From NCBI RefSeq assembly GCF_001522545.3, contig NC_031769.1, positions 130,334,700 to 130,398,699 on the forward strand: 64,000 nucleotides of DNA. Reading direction: 5' to 3'. Both the position numbers and the translations under genes were made by a program. Source of the stretch: Parus major (taxonomy: Eukaryota > Chordata > Aves > Passeriformes > Paridae). Below the pieces are notes generated by a model that was given only the letters and a program-made list of their open reading frames with translations, ran no database searches and was not told the DNA's origin. Positions 42,520 through 60,723 of this stretch are shown piece after piece (positions within the stretch are counted from its first letter, which is position 1; each line of letters opens with the position of its first letter).

Positions 42520-43890
42520 CAAAAGTTATTTTCTACCTCAAGAAGCTGTGGATAAACATGCAATCAATACAATTGTACAGATCATGCTAAGCATTTAAGG
42601 AAAGACATCATTCATTCAAGAAAATGGAATCTTGCATCTGTTTACAGCTTTATCCCTTGTAATGGAAAGCTCACATCAATTACCAGGCCTACTTCCCTAA
42701 CTCACAGACTATGGTAGCTCAGTCCAACTTTTGTTCTTGAGTGAAACAATTTGCTTTCTAACTGCTATGACAAGCTTTACATTATTTTTACTGGGAAGCC
42801 GGCAATTGAAGTCAGCTTCTACTCTCTGTTTCAAAACCACTCATTCAGAAGGCAGCTCTTGAGCAATCCCACTCAAGGGGACAGTACACAGACATTGAGA
42901 GCAGTGCCAACCCTGTATTTGTCTCCAATACAGAGGTTGAGAAATCACTTCCATTTGTTTTGTAAGCAACAAATGGAACAATTACAAGTAGTTTTTGCTG
43001 CAGTGTTAAGTTGCAATTTCAGTGGAAAACGCTCCAAAAGACAAGAGAAATTAAATGTTAGACACAAAAGCAGAAAGTATGGCAACTCCAATTTTATACA
43101 ATTGTACAATTTTACTCGTAGTTTTGGGATTTTTGCGAAGGTCCCTAATGTCAGAAGCACAAAGTGTTAACAAGGAGCTACAAGTGGCAACAAGAAGTGT
43201 TTCATACTTTTTATTTTCTTGCTTGCAGCTCTTCTCCCCACAGACCAAGGAGTGAAATAAGCCATTTAATTAAAATATAAGCAAACATGCAATATTTAAG
43301 TTTCACTTGCTTTAGATGTTTATCTTTGCCAGTTTTAAAGTTCAAAGTAGGGTAAAAAATAAAAGGAATTGAGACAGTTATGCTACAACTGCCATGGAAA
43401 TAGCACTGATTTCCATTTCAGCTTTACCAAAATTGAAGCCAAACAAAAATCCTCTTAACAACAGGTCCTTAAATGGACTTGGTAGATGCTAGCTTTGTTT
43501 CCAGTTTTCATGTAGAATCTCTTCTTTGCAGATACATTCATGCAGAACAATCTATATGAAAACTGATATAAGCTTTAATGAGGCAAACACTACTGTATTC
43601 TCAAATGTTGTTTAACACTGGGTAGTAGGTTTGCTAGTCACAGTCCAGACTCATCATTTAAACATGCTAGATTCCTTGAATAAAATAACCTGAAATTCAG
43701 TTAACTTGTCATTTGTCAGAAAATCATGTTAATTAGCATGCCAACAAAAAAGTTAAAAACTAACTAGGCAGGAAAAAGATTCAGCTCAGGGTGATATACT
43801 ATAGACTTGCTTGTAAGTGACAGACACAACTCCATGGCCAGGAACAAAAAGGATAACTTGGAGTGCCAGGAAGACCAATCCTGTAATCTA

Positions 43891-47851
<3,961 letters not shown>

Positions 47852-50800
47852 CTAAAAGGGAAACAAAGAACACAGTGTTTTGAACATATGCTGAACCAAC
47901 AATTCAATTATATTTCAATTTATTTCAAAGTCAAGACAGCTTCACTTCTTGCTTATTTTCTTCACATCCTACATAACATAGTCAGCTAGAGAACGTGTTC
48001 TGGATTCCAATTCCAGATATAAAAGGAATGCTGCAGTGTGTGCTTTAATGGGGAGAAGGAGGCTGTGTCAATTTAGCAGATGAGTTTTATACGACCAAAG
48101 TATGGCTTTCTATTATAGAGAACCCTGGAAAAAATAAGGTAGTCCAAAGACTCTGGGCAGAGGGTATACCATGGAAGAAAGTCTGCATCCACAAAATACA
48201 ATAAAAGGATTTGATATATCAGTTGCCAAATCAGAGACCAAATTATTTTACATACACAGGCAATAAATAAGCCTCCTTAGCCCAGTTCCCATTAACTTGA
48301 ATGCTCTATTGGCATCACCAGCAAGAAACCACAAGGTGAACCTGTATTCTTGCGTTTCCAGTCAGCTAACAATCTGGCATTCAGCTCTGTAGCACCTCTA
48401 TTTGACTTTACGTGCTACCCTAACAGGTATTTCCTTTATCTTCCACAGCAAAGGTAGCTCTCTGGAGTCACTCCACCAAATCCTCCCCATGGGCTGACAG
48501 TTAAGACCAGGTTTTTCTAGATTATTCTAACTGCTTATTAACATAGCAAGTTAACATAGCTGAGGCAGTCATGTAATTTAGCAAGAATTCTATTATGATA
48601 AAAAGAAAAAAAGGGAAAAAAATTGCTAGCTCCAACACATTCAGTCAAATTAGGTACAGGCTTGTCAAACTTTGTGATATTGAGTGCTTGAAGTCAGACT
48701 TTAAAAGAAAAGCCAGTTATTTAAAAGTCAAAAAAGGTACAGCATACCTAAATAGTCAGAATTGAATCAGAAGCTGTTATGTATACTTGGTGAAGGCTAT
48801 GCAAAGAATAATTTTTAAAAGAGGTTTTAGTACAAATTTTTTGGCCATCTCTTTTTTTTTTTTCCTTGTAAATTAGGTGACTGACATTACAGTTTTCCTT
48901 CAGTTTTTTAGCTTTTATTTCCAAGGATACCACAGAAAAGGACAAACTAATTTAGTTCCAACTTACAGAATGATGGCTGCTTTAGAGCACTTTCTCTCAA
49001 GGCCATTCAGCAGGTTAAATGAACCTCTTACAGGAAATATTCCTGGGATAGGCATACCCTGGACATGGTAGGCTGCAACTACTTGCACTGTGACATAGGC
49101 ACCTGCAGTACCAGCTCTGCTTAACAGGCCAGCTATTAAGCCACAGAAAACTGTCTCAAAATTCACAGGAAGAGCACGAAGAGCAAATCTAGTCTTGGTT
49201 TTTGTTTTGGTTGCTTTCTTCTTTAATCAAAGTACTGCTAATCCATTTATATGAATAATGAGTATCTACTGGTAGATTTAAACTTGCATGAAACTCCTCA
49301 AAATGAAGTGACCCATCACAGAATATCTCTCATCATTTCTACTGCAGCAGAAAGATAATAAAGAAATCAGGCTGACAGTCACGAAAGTCAGACAATATTC
49401 AGCCACACCTATGCCACAATGAGGTAAAAACCTGTAAGTGGACTTACTTTAGTGGCTTCAACAGAGTGGATTTATTTGTTCATCTTTAAAATTAGGTCTT
49501 TCCAATACTGTGGGACTTGGTATATAACTTTATTTTATAACAACACAGGGAGACACTGAAAAATACTGCATGTCCTCACTTCCCATCCAAATGACAGCAG
49601 AGACAATTCTTTGGCAACAGAAGGAACTCAACACAAGCCAGTCAGCAACACAAGTATTTTTCTGGAGACAGTCAAAAGGGCTGCCAAGCTGCCTCATGCC
49701 AAAGGCACCCTTCTGAGGGCATCCCACCACGCCAGGAGAAGGGTTCAGAGCCAGCTCTGTGCCAGTGAGGCTGGAATGTAGCAGGAGGCCAGCAGGTTTA
49801 CGGGTCACACACCTTAGCTCTCTGTAACTCCTTACACACTCTGTCCTCAGTAGAGAGTTTCAAGGCTTGCAGTTATATCTTCTTGAGTGCCAAGAAACTT
49901 CAATGACAACTGAAGGTTACCAGCTGCTTTGAACAAGGCTACTTATTAGCTTTTATCTGTGAGATTTCGATTAATCCAGGTATGTCAGTCTGCACTTATG
50001 CTTCTGGCATTGTGGGGAGTTGCTCTCCTTCTCCATCCTCCATTAACTGCCCAGATCAAAATACTTCCAGTGATTCCACAAACAGAAATTATTCCTCATC
50101 TGTATAGAAGGTCATTTGATTAAAATGTACAGCTCTGCTCACTGACACAGCAGCAAGCTCCAGGATTTAAATTTCACTTTTAGATCACAAATAAGGTAAA
50201 GTAGTTTGCAAACTGAATGGGTGAATTGCACCAGGAGACAGATAGGAAGAAAGACTACTAATTGTCATCTTAAACAGACAAACACTAGCAGGGCAAAAGG
50301 AGCTTGAACGCTGTAAATCTTATACTGCAAAAAGTTCTAAAGCCATGCTGAATTTCAAAGACTGATGAACTGAGAAAAAGTCCCTTTGAACAGCTATTCA
50401 CAGAATATAGCCCATGCAAAGAGACTCCAACTCAAACTGAACTGGGAGCTTACTCAGATTTGGATGAAAGAGTCTATTCTATACAAACAACACGTAGGAC
50501 TGGTGTGCCACATATCTTTGGAAGAATTTGATTTATGCCAAATACTTCATAAACAGCAACAATAAAACCTGCAAGCATATGAATATTTAAAAGCTAGCAT
50601 GTGAAATGATTGCAAAGAGATCTCCTCCCTATTATTTATTTAATCTTATAAATTAAATTTCTTCTGTTTGTATTAGTCCATTTATTTCAGAATCTATTTT
50701 ATTTTAGTGGTGTAAGTAGACACAGACCACTCCTTTAAAGTTAGCCTGAAGGTTCAGGGTACACAGATTTATCCTAGAGTGGCTGTGAAAGCATAACCTG

Positions 50801-51536
50801 CATGGAGGTGGTATGGCTACAGAAAGCCAGACAGGTAAGACCAATGAAGCTACTAAGCTTCATTGTTCAATTACAGAAGATAGAAGAATCAAAAGCACAG
50901 CAAATTTAACAATTTGTTATCTGCCAACATATCAGCTTATGGAGAATACTGTTTATCTTGTGGATTATTTTAATAGCTTTTGCTTTAACTTGCCCACCTT
51001 CTCTCTGCTTTACCAGTGGACAGGGCAGTGTTTATCAGTATAGAGCTGATCACCATACAGGCCACTAAAGTGGTAGCAGCTAGTCCAAGACTGGATTTAC
51101 TACATTGATGTGATCTGCATCACTGCAATGTGTACAGTGCCCTGACAACTGCAGCCCATAATGTCTGTGATTACATTATATGTAGTTAAGGTTTCATGCT
51201 TGTTCATGATCTTCCTGCTATGACATGAAACTCCCATCCAGGTTTGATATACATGAATACATGGGCAGTTATTTATAGCATCGTGATCAGCATCTGGTAG
51301 GAACATTTTTCTGAAGAAAACTAAACGACCATTCCCTGACCTTGAAACTCCCCCCGCCAAGGACACAGCAGTAATTGGCAGAGCTTTTAATTTGACAGCA
51401 AGGATCTAACTGTTGTGAAACAAACCATACCACTATTGTCAACTAGGCAGACACAGCAGCATTTTAAAGCACTTTTCAGCCCAAACCTGTAACATCTTGT
51501 ACTTTTTTAAGTCTTTTCAGAAAGATTTAATAAGAA

Positions 51537-51561
51537 TTTTTTTTTTAATTTTTTTTTTTTT
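51537..51561. repeat. Poly-T tract
   Basis: Ten T, AA and thirteen T in succession. Low-complexity sequence in the large YWHAZ intron. Confidence 0.85.
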
Positions 51562-53437
51562 AAAGGGTATGTTTAAATCTGAGTATCAACTCTTACTAAT
51601 ATGCTGGCCGTTCAAAGATCAGGCTTCAACGCTTCACACCTGCAATTCTGGTTATGACTAAGTCAGCAGCTTTCTGGTTCTCTGGACTGGCCAACAAACA
51701 TGTTTGAACTCGCAAGATGCCAGCTCTGCTCACACATACCATTGGTAAGATTTGGTATGCTCCCCCACCCTCAGCAAGTACTAGAGAAAAGTCTTTGTCT
51801 CCAAAGACATACCAGAAACTATCTGCACACAACTTGAATTATCCTAATGGTTAACTTCAATCCTGGCTTGTTCTAAACACTGAACTGGAGACATAATGAC
51901 TTCATTCTTACACATATTCTACTGCCTGAACAGGATACAGTCAACAGGTGGCAACATGAAGCACATCACATTTTGAGCCACTTCGATGAAAGGCTCTATG
52001 TACTTTTTCCTGTGGTTTTGCACAGAAAGATAAAGTTTGAAATGTTAAGTTATTAGACTTACCTAGGAACGTGAAATAAGCCTAAAAAGCAGTAACAAAA
52101 GAAACCCAACAGCCAACCCTCTCCTAAAAGTCTGCCTGCTTCTTACTGCAAATGGACATGTGTCAGTTGTCAAACTATAAGGCGAGGCCTGCAGCTGAAG
52201 ATGGGAAGCCAACACAAAGACTCGGAGAGTCCTTTCCTGACACTTGAAGCTTAAAAGTACTCTTGTTTTAAAAGCATTTGCATTTTTGGCAAATGACTTG
52301 TGTAGGCCAGAAATCTATTCCCAAATCCACCATCAGAGCATTAAATAATTTTATTTTAATGCTAAGTCTTGCCTTGGTGCTTCTAAAGTACTTATTTCCC
52401 TTTATTAAAGGCTTGGTCTCAGTACATGTTATTGCCTATAAATTTTAGAGATGATTGTGCCAACAACTTGATTTTCTACTTATATATTTCCCTCCTTCCA
52501 AGCAGGAAAAAAATAGCCACCAGATTCTACGAAAATGTAGTAGCAAGTAGCATAATACATATAATACGTAGTTAAAAGTACTAAGAACTAGAAGCCTTAT
52601 TTTTAAATATGCAAAAATTAATTATTAAGATATCTAACTGAATAAAAACACTAGAACTATAGGAGAAATAAAAAAGATATTATTCTTGCACAAAAGAACC
52701 AAGGTGCAGAATGGCAAAACTTGAAAAGAATACACTGATAAACTTTGGTACTTTAACTAGTATCAGTTCTCTGAAATAATCTCACTTTTTGTTTAATAAA
52801 TAAGCAGGCTTTTTGTTTTCATGCAGTATTGAAAGACACTTAACAATAGCTTTGCTTTTTCTAATTTTGAGAATAAACTACAGAAGAGTACTACCTGAAC
52901 ACTTCAACTCACTTGTCACCCACCCATGGTATATGACATAGGGATGAAGATCACATGGAAGAACTTCTTTTTCTTTTTAATTCATGAAAGAAACTTTTGG
53001 TTTTTTAAGCTCAGCCTGAAACTAATTTAATGACAACAGCCTGGTATTTTCATGATGTAAGCAGCATTCCACTATCTTTCTCCAAGACATTATAAGAACA
53101 CAAGAGGGATCATACTGGCTGACAGGACTCCTCTGTCTGCTAATCTCACTGTGACACTGCCCAAAAGAGGATGCCACTAGGAAAACACATTAACAAAGCA
53201 AGAAAGAGTCAGGCTTCTCAGCCTCCATCAATGCCCAGGGACTTCCTGAGCCAGATGTGGTTTCTCTGGAGGAAGTAACCTTAAACAGGCTTCTTGTCCA
53301 TTTTACATACATTGTTCAAACCCTCATTACATCAAAATAACCTTAATACCCACAAAGCACCAGAGATGAAGCTGCAGATACCTGTCTACCTGTACATGAG
53401 TGTTACTTTTTTCTTTAAACTACTTCTCAGTTTCATT

Positions 53438-53460
53438 AAAAAAAAAAAAAAAGAAAAAAA
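53438..53460. repeat. Poly-A tract
   Basis: Fifteen A, one G and seven A. There is no recognisable retroposon body next to it, so a processed insertion is not supported. Confidence 0.85.
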
Positions 53461-55770
53461 GGACACTGATCAATTCCCATTATAATCTAGCGAGTCATTT
53501 TCCATGACTGTTTTCCACAGGAGGATTAGGAAAGTTACAAGCTATAAACCAACACATGCAATTAGCTGCACTGCACATATTGGCACACACACTATAAAGG
53601 CTTTAATTAAATAATTTGTGGCCAGTCATTTTATTTACATACATACATCTGAATTGCTGGAGAAAGGAGATACATATTTGCATTTTTAAAAGGTGTATTT
53701 TTAGACAATCCCTTCCCAAAGCCTGTTTTGACCCAGGCTTACTATGCTGCTCCTGATTACAGTTCTGCCCAGAGTTTGGTATTAAGGGCTCTGCAACTGC
53801 TGCCTCATGGGTAACCTCCACCCCTCTTGTGAAAATCAAAAGGACTGTTCTCAGCCTTCTACTCCAGCCAAAAGTGAAGCCACGCTTTAAAGTCAGCCAC
53901 AGAATTCTTTCTACTAGTTTGTTCATTAGAATAGCAATACCAGAAAAACTGTCAGTGGCTGCTGAGGCACTGGAGATCTCTGCTGAAACATCTGCTAAAG
54001 AAGGAAACCAGCCTGCTGCCTTTATCAGTACCAATTATTCTTTCTTCCCATCCAATTGGCTGCCCACAGAAACATCAGTTTGAGAAAGGTGATGAGGCTG
54101 GCTGGAAGAGATGAAGCAAGAAGCATGGCCCTCAGCAGGAGAGGAATTCAGAATTTGGGACAAAGAACCTTCAAGGGGGAGGGAAGACTTTGACTGTGGA
54201 GTAATCTGCAGTGTTTATGCAGCAGTGGGAGATGTGATGTGCATAGGGACATGCTAAAATCAGGAGAAAGGTACACCTGATTAGCAGTTTTGCTGTAGTC
54301 AATCTAATGAAGATCTGAAAAGGAAATGAGTAGAGGAAATGAAGTCTAAGTAATAAGACAGTAACTGAAAACAAAATATATAAAAGGACTAATGGACAGA
54401 AGAAAATCCCATATGACAGAAACAATGGCAAGAAATCTTAGTTTTTACATAAAAATACTACTAAACCAGTGTAAATGTGTTTCCTTAGAAAAAAGAACAA
54501 AAGCAGCATCACATATGGGCAGGCAAAGGAAACATGAAAGTAGTAGGACACCCTGAAAAATCATCTTTGTGCTGAGATATATGCCAGGGGAAAGATACAA
54601 GTCAGTAAGAAGTAGGTGTATGCACAAAAATGCATACAGGATGCTTGGCATGGACACATCACTGGCCAGCAAAACAAGAAACAGCACCTGAGGCAAGGAG
54701 GAGCATCATCTCAGTTCACTCTTTTACAACCATACATACAGCTACCTTTGCAGATCTGCCTTCCTCAACTTAGACTACCATGTCCTTTACTAGCTAGTTT
54801 CTTCTACTGTTTTGCTTTCCAATTAGTATTTATGGGAAGGGAGACAAGTGTGCCCCATATCAGGATACAGTCTTGAGATAATTCAAAAGACTCCTCAGGT
54901 GTTTCATACAAATTGTTACTGTTTTTTACAAGCATGTGTAACAAACACGCTAATGAAGGACCCAAATTCTGAAGCACACCCAAAAATACCTCCCCAATTT
55001 AGTAACCCACTCTGAAGAAACTCATATGAAAGGCAGCAGCTGTAAAGATACTTAATAGAAAAACATTAGGATTAAAGTCTTAATTATCTTGAGGTATCAC
55101 TATAGATCTTAACAAACAGTCTCCACTGAGGATCAAAGTCAACATGCAATTTTTACCCAGGCCTTTTTTTCTCAGCATCACCTCATTAAACTGCTTCTTG
55201 AATATTGGGGACTTTCATCAAAATAAAATGGTATCAGATGCACCAATCATTATTCTTTTCATAACATCCTCTGAGAGACTTGACGTAATAAAAAACTGCA
55301 GCCAACTGAGTTGGGTGAGAATTTCTGCCCAGGATGTAGGTCTCAGCTACAGCTATTGCAGATGTACTCCAAACCAGAACACATCTTAAGCTGCCTGAAG
55401 AGTACAGTTTTGGTCTCTAAAACTCCCCATAAACATGATGTAACACTTTCTATCCTTGCTCAGAAATAGAAGCAGGAGCCATTTATATTTTATCAGCTTG
55501 CACTCTGGGCAGATTTCAAACCTCCTGAAGCAGAATAGAGATTGACTAGGGGTTTGCTATAGCACACAATGTTAATAAAAACATTTCATTAGGAAAAATG
55601 TCATTTTAGCAATGTAAACCTAATCTGGACTAGGAGAAAATAACCAGTTAAAATATCAGATTATCTCTGTTAAATCTTTTGTAACATAATCACAAAGGGT
55701 AATATCCAGAAAAAAACCCACCACCACCAAAAACCAACTGACAACTTTTCTCTGCCTCATTTGAGCTGCC

Positions 55771-55832
55771 TTATAGAATCACAGAATCAAGTAGATTGGA
55801 AATGACCTCTGAGATCATTAAGTCCAACATGT
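55771..55832 (-). mobile_element. CR1 LINE 3' terminus, minus orientation, short
   Basis: The plus strand reads TTATAGAATCACAGAATCAA, then GATTGGAAATGACCTCTGAG and ATCATTAAGTCCAAC, the reverse complement of the CR1 3' end. Only about 60 bases are clear. Diverged sequence up to about 55930 may belong to it. Confidence 0.85.
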
Positions 55833-56990
55833 TTTATCTAATAAAAAAATTTAAGCATTTACTGTTGGTCTCAGCAGAACATGATTTATTATTACCTCTC
55901 CTTTGAAGAGGCATTGCCAACCTTCTGTCAGATTTCAAGAAAAATAATCCACTGCGCAAGAGTTAACATTCAGTTAAAAAAAAAAACAAACACGTTTAAG
56001 AAATAATCACAATCTTAATTCTCTTCAAACAACTTTAACAGCACAAGCTTTCTCAAACTATTTAACAATGGTAGGCAACTACTGCCTGAATGAACAACGA
56101 GCTTCGGAGGCATCACGATCTGATGTCTGTCCACAGCAAAGTACAAGTAAAGCATTTGAGAACCTGTTTCAGAAACACACTTTTGTCACACACACAGTAA
56201 TGAGACAAAAGTTTCCAGATAAAACCAGAGATCGAGAGTATTTGTCCATACAGATGTGCACAGCTAATGCACTAACTCTGCTCATATTCTAAATTTTATG
56301 TTTCTACCACTTACAGCTTCCACAGGCACAAGAAGCAGCTGCTACATTAGCAATGCAGTGTTTCTGCTTCTTAGACTTCTAAGCAACCAATGAAGTTCTT
56401 CCTTCGGCAGCATAAAGAAGATGAAGAGTTATCTGTCACAGGTGACTAAACTATCAACTTTATTTTGCTGTTTAGAACTGAGTATCAGCAGTAGGTACAT
56501 GAAGTACTTGAACAATGAAGGCTGCTGTCAAATAAAGCAAGTTGTCACTTCAATGCTTTTCAACAGTATAAGCGCTTTGTACCTTTTTATTGTAAATCAA
56601 AGCAAATTATTAAACATTAATGCCAAATGAAGTTAGTACAGCAGGCTAGGTTATAATAAAGGTTTTTTCTACTTTCAATAAATGCAAGAGGATGTAAGAT
56701 ACACGTACATATGTGTATACACATGTGAAAGCAGAGAATGTAAGAAGTAGCTGCATTTATGCAGAGCACTTTAGCTGATTTTATGATAAATGGGAGCATT
56801 AAACACACATGTCAGCATTATGGATGCCCTTCTTGCTAAGATTAAATTTAAAACAACACAAGTAATCTCATATTTAAAGTGATCCATGAATGATGTTTTA
56901 ATTATCAAAGACTCAACAGTTTTCCAACAGTCTAATTGCTTAAAAAGGTAAAGGAAATCACTCTAGCGTAGTCACTGTTTTCACTGCAGG

Positions 56991-57064
56991 CAAACAAAAC
57001 AACCCCAACAAAAAACAAACCAACAACCCAAACAAAAATAAAAAACCAACAAGAACCCCAAACC
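56991..57064. repeat. A/C-rich low-complexity tract
   Basis: Seventy-four bases consist almost wholly of A and C in irregular CAAA, CCAA and CAAC units, with only one T and one G. Confidence 0.85.
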
Positions 57065-57440
57065 TGAAAGGGTGTAGCTACAATCAGGGAAATGACTGAA
57101 ATAATGAGGTTGATACAAACTACCTCTGCTTCCTACCTTCAATATATATGAGCAATGATACCAACCAAACCCTTACTGAAAAAGCCAGACTTGGAGAGTT
57201 AATCAAAAGCTTGAATTGTAATCACCCTTGTAAGTTAGAAAGTCCTTGCTACATTTTGCTCTGCAATATATAAAGTTCATTCAGAGAAGCATTTGTGAAC
57301 CAGAGTACTCACATATTTTCACATATGCCACTAACACATTACCAATTACCATCTTTCAATGCAAATTTTAATAATTTGTGATGACATCTTGGGTTTTATG
57401 TTCAGGTTTGAGTTCCACAGCATAAGAGAAACACATATAC

Positions 57441-57820
57441 TGAAGGGACTATGGGGCTGGAGCACAATGAGGTACAAGGCAAGGCTGAGAGAGATGGGTT
57501 TCTTCAGCCCCAAGAAGACCAGCTGATTTTACTGCTGTGTACAGCTGCTGAAAGAAGATGGAACCAGACTCTTCCTTGAGGTCTACATTGACATCATGAA
57601 GCAGCAGACAAGTTGAACATGAAAACACACACAAGTATTCTTTCCTTAACAGTAAGCATGAACAAATATTAAGACAGGCTGCCCAGAGAGGCTGTGGAAT
57701 CTCCATGCTTAAAGATACTAAAAATTTGACTGACAAGGCCTTGAGCAAAGTGATCAAACCAGATCTGTTCTGAGCAGAGTTGAACACAATGACCTCCCTT
57801 CTAACCTAAATTCTTCTGGG
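57441..57820 (+). mobile_element. CR1 LINE 3' fragment, plus orientation
   Basis: A diverged sense CR1: GGCTGGAGCACAATGAGGTA, AAGGCTGAGAGAGATGGGTT, CCAGACTCTTCC, GACAGGCTGCCCAGAGAGGC, TGTGGAATCTCCATGC and GACCTCCCTTCTAACC. It spans about 380 bases and is antisense to YWHAZ. The copy is old and degenerate. Confidence 0.87.
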
Positions 57821-60707
57821 CACCTAACTCCTAGATTTCAACACATCAATCACCCCGTTCTGTGACTGACATTTTTGCAAATAGAAGGTTCTACAAATGC
57901 CTCTTTTTTTTTTCTAAAAAAAATGACACAAATCTGAAAGACACAGTGCCATAAAAAAATAATTAAGCAAGCCTGAAGGAGTCACAGAACTGAAGGTAGT
58001 GATTTTCAGTCAGAATACTGAATTTTCTGTTAGTATTAGATATTGTCATAGCAAGAAGGTTATATGGTATTGCCAGTCTACTAGTTAGCTGTGCACTTTA
58101 ACCATGAGGACACATTAAGCATACAGTGCCTGAGTTTTAAAAAGACATTTTACACATGTGCATGTCAAAAGCCCTATGGCTGTAGAAGACCAAATTTCCT
58201 AACCCTGTCATTAAGAATTACTAAACATTTTATCGAAGTTAACATAGTTACTTATTAGACGTTTGCAGGCAACTAGAAAATAGTGCCACGGTAATTTGAG
58301 ACTGATGGCAAAAAGCATTAATTCTGTGGTATGTTCTTTAAAAAGCCATTTAGATGCATTCAGAATGGAATTACACTCCCTCCCCCCAGTGAACTGCAGC
58401 CCCATGACAGGTTACTAAACATTCTACTCCCCCTCTCAAAAATATACATAAAGAAGAAATGTAAACCTAAAGCCACTAATCTGAGATATAAATGAACCTT
58501 CTGCTCTCACAAGTACCACTTGTAAAAAGTGAAGCATCCATAGCAAGTGCAAAGAAATCTCAAATATGAGCACACAAGGAGCACCTTTTTACTCTCCTGA
58601 GGGTGACATTCAGAAGAAATAATGTAGTGAAAAAAACAAAAAATTCATCTTACTGGAAGGTCCTAAATAATACCATTAACCTGCTGCTTTTCTGGCAGGA
58701 AAGGAGTGAGGAAAAGTGCTGACTAGCATCTATGTGTAACAGTAACTCCAGAAAGCTGAAGGGCAGCCAAGGTTTGCAGAAGTTCTCCAGACTTTAACAA
58801 CTAAAAGGGCAAAGAAATGGTGAGAGGGTGCTTAGGCAATGCCAGAGGAGATTTATTTAGGGCACTTCTGTGGTGGAACTTGGAGGGGGAAGCAACATCA
58901 CCTAGAAAACTGGGCATCGGGCAAGAACATGGGAACTGTCACATATTGAGCACTCTGGGGGCACGCAGGGACTGCTGCAGTATGCGCCAGCCTAGGGAAG
59001 AGTGTAACTAACTGGAACCACATTCCTCCTAATGTGAAGATAGCCAGTCATGTTTTCAATTATTAGTTTACATTTAGCTCATGTAAGAGACTTCCTGAAA
59101 GCCAGCTGAACTCCTGAGAACTTCTAACATACAAGCAGGGCAGGGTGTTACCTATTCAAAGGCCCCTCCATTCTTCTCTGTACTTCAGAACTCTTGTTAG
59201 CTGAAAAATTCAGCTTACTGTGGTTTAAATTTGAATCACTTCAGTTACAACTCACTGTTCTACTAACAGCAAAAAGCAGTTTAAAGAAAATCCACACCTG
59301 TTATATTAATAATGATTTTTATTATGGAAATGACAAATAAAATATTATTATTGATCATTATACCAGTACTTTAGACAGACCTTCCTTTCTGCTATAAAAA
59401 CTGAAACAACATGAAGCACACACTTAGCTAACATGAGGAAAAGTAATTAACTAAAAGCTTAATTTTCTATATCAATTGGAAATTTTCTATAATACTCAAA
59501 GCACTTTTCAGATAGTCAAGTATGGCAATGTACTTCCTTACACACAGCATCACACACATTGCATCACTATTGAAGAATTAGGAAATACCATCTTCTCTCT
59601 CTGTAAATCAGTAGAAGAGATGGAAACGAAGCCCAGGCAGAGTTTAGCATAGTCAGTATCTACAGGATTAGAGGAGCTATTTCTTCCAGAACACTAGATT
59701 TCATTCCAGTAAGTGAGAGAAGAGAGCAGGAAGCTGCAGAGGAGCCAGCTTTGGCCACACTCTTCTAGTCACAAATACATTCTCTAAATTGCTTTCCTCC
59801 CTTCAACACTGAAGTTAGGACAGCAGTCATACTCAGCTGTGATGTAACACGCCTGGGCATTAAGTATCACTTAAGACACTAGCAGACAACTGAAGACACA
59901 ACAACAGCTAAAACAGAGCCACAGCCTCAATAAAAGATACAGAAGTTGCAGAACTGCTTTTGTACGCTAGTAAGTAAGGCTCATGATTACAAGCTTTGAA
60001 AGTTTAATGTTTCAGGTCTTATTAGTTAATGCCATACTTCACACCAATTAAGATTGGCTAAGCCTTGCTTTTCACTTCTGTAAACAATATAGACTAGATT
60101 ATGCTGCATTAAAATAACAGAGATCTTCTGAAAAAAAACCCCAAACCCTCATTCTACACTTGCATGTAGCATTGTGCAGACAGACTCCTGTTTATAATAA
60201 ACAACTGAATGTTACCACAGTTCTTTTTTCCTCTGTTAAAGCAAAGTGGATAAAGCAATACAGTCAGCCATATTTCTGGGTAAGAATGTACATGCATAGG
60301 ATACTTCAAGAAAGAAAATAAGAGTATGTTTTAAAATATAAGTCTAAATCTTCAATGTAATTGGCAGTATCAAAGGTAGCATGTATCACTTGAAACTATT
60401 TTTAAATCCTATCCTTTGAATACAGAAGTTTTACATTTTTCTTTTAAAATGCAAGCCTAAAAAAGTAGTTTCATTACTGCTAATTGCTTCACAAGGCATT
60501 GTTTCTTCTGGGCAGTAATTTTTCTTTAACATATTAAGAAAAATGGGACTGGAAATGTTAAAAACTAGTCAGTCATTAGCTTCTTAAAAATAGTAACATG
60601 TCAAAAACCAGCAACTTCTTTAAATAATACATGTCTCATTAACACAAAGAGAAATTCAAGTCCATTCTGGGATTCAGATTTAACAAGACTCTCCACCCAA
60701 ATTCCTG

Positions 60708-60723
60708 CCCCCCCCCCCCCCCC
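60708..60723. repeat. Poly-C tract (C16)
   Basis: Sixteen consecutive C in an AT-rich intron. On the minus (YWHAZ transcript) strand it is G16. Confidence 0.9.

Noticed and set aside
42751..43170. 139-codon plus-strand frame inside the YWHAZ intron
   Set aside because: The sequence has no protein family likeness and lies antisense within an intron. Low-complexity AT-rich DNA explains it.
53438..53460. Poly-A tail of a processed pseudogene
   Set aside because: The sequence before the tract shows no coding or mRNA similarity and no target-site duplication was apparent.
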